Source of the DNA: a virus
Direction: 5' to 3' (one strand)
IMG/VR virus record: IMGVR_UViG_3300025000_000176
Span: 1-44,843 of that record
DNA: 44,843 bases
The first letter of the stretch is position 1; every line of letters starts with the position of its first letter. A model generated the notes under the pieces. The model was not told the DNA's origin. It did no database searches and saw only the letters and a list, made by a program, of their open reading frames with translations. The position numbers were made by a program, and so were the translations under genes. Shown piece after piece: positions 41,323 through 44,843 of this stretch.

Positions 41323-41739
41323 TTATTTAACTAATTGATTATTATCACAATACAGCACCTTACACTGAGGTAATTCTGGCAAGCTAACTAATTGATTATT
41401 ACGACAATCCAGCACCTCGCACTTAGGTAATTCAGGCAAGCTAACTAATTGATTATTACTACAATCCAGCTCCTCGCACTGAGGTAATTCAGGCAAGCTA
41501 ACTAATTGATTATTACTACAATTAAGTATTTGACATCTATCCCATAACTTTTGCGGAATATCTTCAATTTTTAAAAAAATATTGTCACTCAACCAATCGA
41601 AATTTCTAAAAACTACGTTCATGAAATCAACAGTGGTTGTGGCTTCTAATGCGGCCCTATATCTTGTCGCACAGGCACCTGCATTCTTAGATTTTTCTAA
41701 AATTTCTTTTCTAAATTGTTCAAAAATAAACTGTCCCAT
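41323..41739 (-). CDS. leucine-rich-repeat protein
   Basis: This 138-aa protein has a helical N-terminal half (about residues 1-65, with FMNVVFRNFDWLSDN) and three and a half 19-residue leucine-rich repeats of the form LPELPQCEELDCSNNQLVS. The DNA repeats are 57 bp long and nearly identical. LRRs form a curved protein-binding surface; the partner is unknown. The protein stops early, directly after the repeats, with no C-terminal cap, so copy number probably varies by slippage. Confidence 0.72.
   Translation of the reverse strand: MGQFIFEQFRKEILEKSKNAGACATRYRAALEATTTVDFMNVVFRNFDWLSDNIFLKIEDIPQKLWDRCQILNCSNNQLVSLPELPQCEELDCSNNQLVSLPELPKCEVLDCRNNQLVSLPELPQCKVLYCDNNQLVK
41327..41535. repeat. 57-bp tandem repeats in the LRR gene
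   Basis: Units begin at about 41327, 41384, 41441 and 41498, 57 bases apart, each starting with the (C/T)TAACTAATTGATTATTA block. Units are nearly identical at DNA level, a sign of recent expansion. Confidence 0.9.
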
Positions 41740-41762
41740 AATTTTTAATCGTTAATGATGTA

Positions 41763-41793
41763 CAAATATATACCTTATTGCGTATTCTGCAAA
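41763..41793 (-). promoter_or_regulatory. promoter of the LRR-regulator-recombination operon
   Basis: Leftward TTTG (41793-41790), a 19-base spacer with TTGCGTATT, and TATATTTG (41770-41763), a full consensus 24 bases before the ATG at 41739. Confidence 0.8.
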
Positions 41794-41803
41794 ATTATCC
41801 CAC

Positions 41804-41817
41804 ATGTTCTAAAACAT
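41804..41817. promoter_or_regulatory. operator-like palindrome
   Basis: ATGTTCTAAAACAT, one base from the perfect 31171 palindrome. Its centre is 40.5 bases from the -7 box at 41763-41770 and it overlaps the last codons of the primase-helicase gene. Confidence 0.6.
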
Positions 41818-44184
41818 ATCAAGTTCTTGTTGTTGAGGAGGCTTTATGACATTGTTTGTTTTATTAATCATAATTTGTTTTAAATTCCCCTTCCCATTGC
41901 TTTCGAACTTCCAGCCATATATGTTACACATCTTGCGTAATCTACTGTAGAACTCCTGGAATGTGATATTCTCACCTGCCTCATTCAAATAATCGTTATA
42001 TAGCATTCTCCCTGATGCCCATTCGGTAATTTGTTGATTATCATAAAAATATTCAGCAAAATCAGTTGATGTATTTTTGCATAATTGCTTATAATAATTG
42101 GCTTTCATATCAATTTCCTTATAAAATAATCCGTATTTTAAATAATATTGAATGCAACCAAAAATAAAAGAATATAAGGCATTGAAATCGTCTTGGTTCC
42201 AATCTAAAAAGAAATCTTTGTCGCCAAATTCGTCCGCTGGTGTATAATTTTCTGAGTAATGGTCTGAGAATTCGATAGTTAGCAACCTTCTTTTAAAAGA
42301 ATTAGCAAAACCTTTTGGTGAATTATTACTGTTAACCAGCAATTTAGGAGCGTTTTCAAAATCCAAAATAATTTTATCTTTTTGCTTTTTCTCAACTTCA
42401 AAATGTCCGGTAATTTTATTAAATAGTTCCTTGATATCTCCAACATAGTCATTAATCATAACTATCTGAGTATCTTCGCTTACGCTTTGAAAGTTAAATT
42501 TATCTCTCTTATCATATACCATGCCGTCAATTGGAGTAACTGAGCGTACATAATATAAGCATTGAAACGCTAATTCTTTACCTGTACCGCCCATTGGCAT
42601 CCCGTCAAGTTCACCCTGCCCTCTATCGCAACTATATATTAATTTAGTAAGCCTTTTTTTCTTAAATGTATGACAGAGATATCCGATAGCAGAGCATATC
42701 ATTTTATATTTGTCGATATCATTGCCTATAGCCCTCAGTATGAACTTATTAAAATCATGTTCTTTGTAATCCACAATTTTTTCAATATTTTTTTTGCAAA
42801 TTTGTCTCCTCCATATATGCTTGCCGCCCAGATCTATATAACTCTTTTTCACCTGCTTTTCGGCTGTGATTTCATAATAATAATTATTGAAGAAAATATA
42901 ACTTGCATCAACCGTGTCTTTAATTTGCTCAATTTCAATTAGTGGCAAAGCATTTAAATATGTAGATTCGAAATATCTGTTTTTCATTTGCAATTCATCA
43001 AATACAGGCTCCGGAGCATGTTTTTCAACATAATCGAGAACGTATTGCTTAATCTCAAGAACCGAAACAATGTCAACTATCATATTACTTATCTTGATGA
43101 AATGCCACCTTTCATTTTCCGAATTTCTCTTGTAAATTCCAAATCCATTTGTAGCAATAAATTTTAAAAATTGTTTCGAATCAATTCTAACCTTGCCTTT
43201 ATCATTAATTTCCCAAAATGCGGTTACTGGCTTGCTGGCATTGATTTTAGTATCAATGCTTGTTTTGCCAGCATGCATTTCTTTTTCCGTAAATTGCTCG
43301 GTGCCGAAATCAGCCTTTGAATAACAGCTTTTGGCGATGCTGTTTAAATCCTTTTCAGGAACTCCGGGGAATTTATTAGCTATATAACTTTTCGCCTTAA
43401 ATTCATTTATACCATATCTGCACATGGCGTATAAGAATTTAGAGAGATAATTATTCCGATTTCCTTCAAAATATCCTTCATTTTTATCGATCCAGACCTG
43501 CAATAATTGAATGATTTTTTCTTGATCGACAAGGCTTTTTTCAACGACTTTTTCTTCTAAAATTTCACACCATAATTCGCTATCGTCATTCCAATATATA
43601 TCCGGGTCATAACTCTCATAACATACTCTATTAATATCTTTCCCCGAGGTATCTATATGGACTAATAAATAATCACCTTGCCGTGTATCTATTTTATCTA
43701 TTATATCGCCCCTTTTCTTCTCGTTTTTCCGTGTTGAAGTGTATTTATGAAGTATTTTATTAAAATGCTTCTCAAGTGCTAAGAATTGGCCCTTGTGATA
43801 ATTTTTATCCGGGGCTATTTTGATCAATATTTTCAATCCATTGCCCGATGGCGAAATAAAACATGCCATAGTAAATAAATCCGAGCATATTTCTTTTTTT
43901 ATTTTTGGAATATCCTTTAAATCAATGTTATCAACATCTAATATAATTAATCCACTGTGCTCAAGCAGAAATTCGGCTTCCCTTCTTCCAAAACGACCAG
44001 AAAAACAGATGGAAGGCAGCCTCTTTTTAAATTCGTTTTTTTCATTGTAATCATTGCTTGTTCTAATTTTCTCTACTATCGCCTTTGAATTTCCATCCTT
44101 AATCCTCTTTAAAACTTCTAAAACATCAACAAATAATGGATTATCGACGTCGAATATATTTTTAAATATGGTAATTTTTTGCAT
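41809..44184 (-). CDS. primase-helicase (VirE-N/prim-pol plus D5-like helicase)
   Basis: I start this 791-aa protein at 44184 (MQKITIFKNIFDVDN) because the promoter at 44202-44233 lies inside the longer frame. The N-terminal part has ILDVDNID (D83, D85) and SPSGNGLKILIKI (111-123), as in VirE-N/BT4734-like prim-pol proteins common in Bacteroidetes elements. The C-terminal part is an SF3/D5-like helicase with MGGTGKE (531-537, Walker A) and QIVMINDYVG (Walker B). It should initiate and unwind phage DNA and faces the repeat array at 44297-44685. Confidence 0.85.
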   Translation of the reverse strand: MQKITIFKNIFDVDNPLFVDVLEVLKRIKDGNSKAIVEKIRTSNDYNEKNEFKKRLPSICFSGRFGRREAEFLLEHSGLIILDVDNIDLKDIPKIKKEICSDLFTMACFISPSGNGLKILIKIAPDKNYHKGQFLALEKHFNKILHKYTSTRKNEKKRGDIIDKIDTRQGDYLLVHIDTSGKDINRVCYESYDPDIYWNDDSELWCEILEEKVVEKSLVDQEKIIQLLQVWIDKNEGYFEGNRNNYLSKFLYAMCRYGINEFKAKSYIANKFPGVPEKDLNSIAKSCYSKADFGTEQFTEKEMHAGKTSIDTKINASKPVTAFWEINDKGKVRIDSKQFLKFIATNGFGIYKRNSENERWHFIKISNMIVDIVSVLEIKQYVLDYVEKHAPEPVFDELQMKNRYFESTYLNALPLIEIEQIKDTVDASYIFFNNYYYEITAEKQVKKSYIDLGGKHIWRRQICKKNIEKIVDYKEHDFNKFILRAIGNDIDKYKMICSAIGYLCHTFKKKRLTKLIYSCDRGQGELDGMPMGGTGKELAFQCLYYVRSVTPIDGMVYDKRDKFNFQSVSEDTQIVMINDYVGDIKELFNKITGHFEVEKKQKDKIILDFENAPKLLVNSNNSPKGFANSFKRRLLTIEFSDHYSENYTPADEFGDKDFFLDWNQDDFNALYSFIFGCIQYYLKYGLFYKEIDMKANYYKQLCKNTSTDFAEYFYDNQQITEWASGRMLYNDYLNEAGENITFQEFYSRLRKMCNIYGWKFESNGKGNLKQIMINKTNNVIKPPQQQELDMF

Positions 44185-44201
44185 AATTTTTAAACAGTTT
44201 G

Positions 44202-44233
44202 CAAACATATACTTATTTGCGTATATATGCAAA
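44202..44233 (-). promoter_or_regulatory. primase-helicase promoter
   Basis: Leftward TTTG (44233-44230), a 20-base spacer with TTTGCG and TATGTTTG (44209-44202), 18 bases before the ATG. CTGCTATAAAACAT (44234-44247) next to the -33 box keeps one half of the operator motif, its centre 31.5 bases from the -7 box. Confidence 0.7.
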
Positions 44234-44296
44234 CTGCTATAAAACATATTTGCATATTTTGCAACAAACGTTTTTATTTATAATAATTCTAAATAT

Positions 44297-44685
44297 GGAA
44301 CCTCTGGAACCTGTTTTTTGCTGTTTTTAACTGTAAATGTGCCGTAACATATTGTAAATGAGCCGTTGGAACCTGTTTAGAACCTATATTTTTTTATTAT
44401 TTACTTGATTATTAAATACTTAACTCTTGATAATGGAACCTCTGGAACCCGTTTGGAACCTATTTACTTTATTATATATATATATATTTTTTTTATATAT
44501 ATAAATATAACTATTAGGTTCCATAGGTTCCATTTCGTTTTTAATTAATTGATAATTAAGTAGTTATATATGGAACCTATGCATTTTTACAGGTTCCATT
44601 TTTTTTTTAGAGGTTCCCGTTATTTATTTAAACAGCATCTAAATTATTGTATATTAATAAATTATGTGTTAAATATGCAGGTTCC
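44297..44685. repeat. GGAACCT/AGGTTCC repeat array, candidate origin
   Basis: Eleven exact heptamers lie in 389 bases: GGAACCT at 44297, 44306, 44368, 44435, 44455 and 44572, and AGGTTCC at 44516, 44525, 44591, 44611 and 44679, plus two one-base variants (44379, 44444). Forward copies mostly precede, and inverted copies follow, an AT tract at 44464-44514. No gene is seen from 44248 to the end. Iteron origins look like this. Confidence 0.75.
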
Positions 44686-44843
44686 ATATTATACTTAAAT
44701 TTGTATGTTATTGATTATTAGCACATTATAATTTATTAATTACTAATATATTATAAAACGCTTAAAGTGTTTGTTTAATATTAACTCATTGTGTATTAAG
44801 TTACTGTAACAGCTATTTTTAGAGTCCGCACTTCATGCGAAAG
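44686..44843. other. AT-rich gene-free end of the window
   Basis: I see no open frame of note here. A near palindrome AAACGCTTAAAGTGTTT (44757-44773) and a short hairpin CGCACTTCATGCG near 44827-44839 are present. The small terminase gene starts 37 bases into the window, so the contig ends may join. Confidence 0.4.

Noticed and set aside
41327-41535. Regular repeats suggesting a CRISPR array
   Set aside because: Units are contiguous 57-bp coding repeats of an LRR protein, with no unique spacers.
44202-44247. Extra 21 N-terminal residues of the primase-helicase
   Set aside because: The -7 and -33 boxes lie within that stretch, so it would precede the transcript start.
44297-44685. GGAACCT repeats as a CRISPR array
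   Set aside because: The repeat is only 7 bp, occurs in both orientations and at irregular spacing.
44827-44843. Part of a tRNA or cos end at the window edge
   Set aside because: Only a short CGCA/TGCG hairpin is visible; too little sequence to support either.

Overview
This window reads as a nearly complete genome, or genome-length contig, of a tailed phage of a Bacteroidetes host. The DNA is AT-rich. Most start codons sit behind A-rich leaders with no Shine-Dalgarno sequence. At least seven promoters fit the Bacteroidetes pattern (-33 TTTG, 18-20 bp spacer, -7 TAnnTTTG). Secreted proteins carry signal peptides ending in FCQ or FSQ. No integrase, transposase, tRNA, rRNA or CRISPR array was seen, so lifestyle cannot be decided here. 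All family calls come from reading motifs and gene order; no database search was run.

The left 27.5 kb is the late, plus-strand morphogenesis region. It joins a lambda-type head module (small terminase, GpA-type large terminase, gpW-like protein, lambda-type portal, ClpP-like protease/scaffold, decoration protein, capsid) to a Mu/P2-type contractile tail (sheath, tube, frameshifted tail chaperone, tape measure, gp46-, gp47-, gp48-, N-, P- and gp45-like baseplate proteins). Between them lies a 5.7-kb block with three proteins bearing signal peptides (fibre-like, SGNH esterase-like, YadA-like repeats), a small membrane protein, an amidohydrolase and a CHAP endolysin. Two minus-strand insertions (2710-3344 and 5869-6096) interrupt the late operon. 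Each starts at a divergent promoter region built from the same duplicated ~60-bp block. A promoter-gene-terminator cassette for a secreted 124-aa protein follows the first.

The right 17 kb is transcribed leftward. Reading from the right: a repeat array (11 copies of GGAACCT/AGGTTCC around an AT tract, a candidate replication origin), a primase-helicase, a leucine-rich-repeat protein with 57-bp tandem repeats, an XRE-type regulator, an SMC/SbcC-like ATPase, a 173-aa gene flanked by 64-bp perfect direct repeats, a possible annealase, a YqaJ exonuclease, MazG, a DUF3820-like protein and an SSB-like protein. Then comes a mosaic stretch of small genes (about 36-33 kb) including zinc-ribbon proteins and a PP-loop PAPS-reductase-like protein, with attC-like hairpins and a decayed repeat. 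It ends with two helicases (one fused to a DNA methyltransferase), a VRR-NUC nuclease and a small cytosine-methyltransferase-like protein.

Three control layers can be read directly. A palindrome close to ATGTTnTAAAACAT lies upstream of the -33 box at eight promoters, mostly about 30 or 40 bp from the -7 box, suggesting a phage-encoded or host regulator. A -1 slippery heptamer followed 7 nt later by a GC stem joins the tail chaperone to its downstream frame. Hairpin terminators follow the capsid gene and the 124-aa gene.
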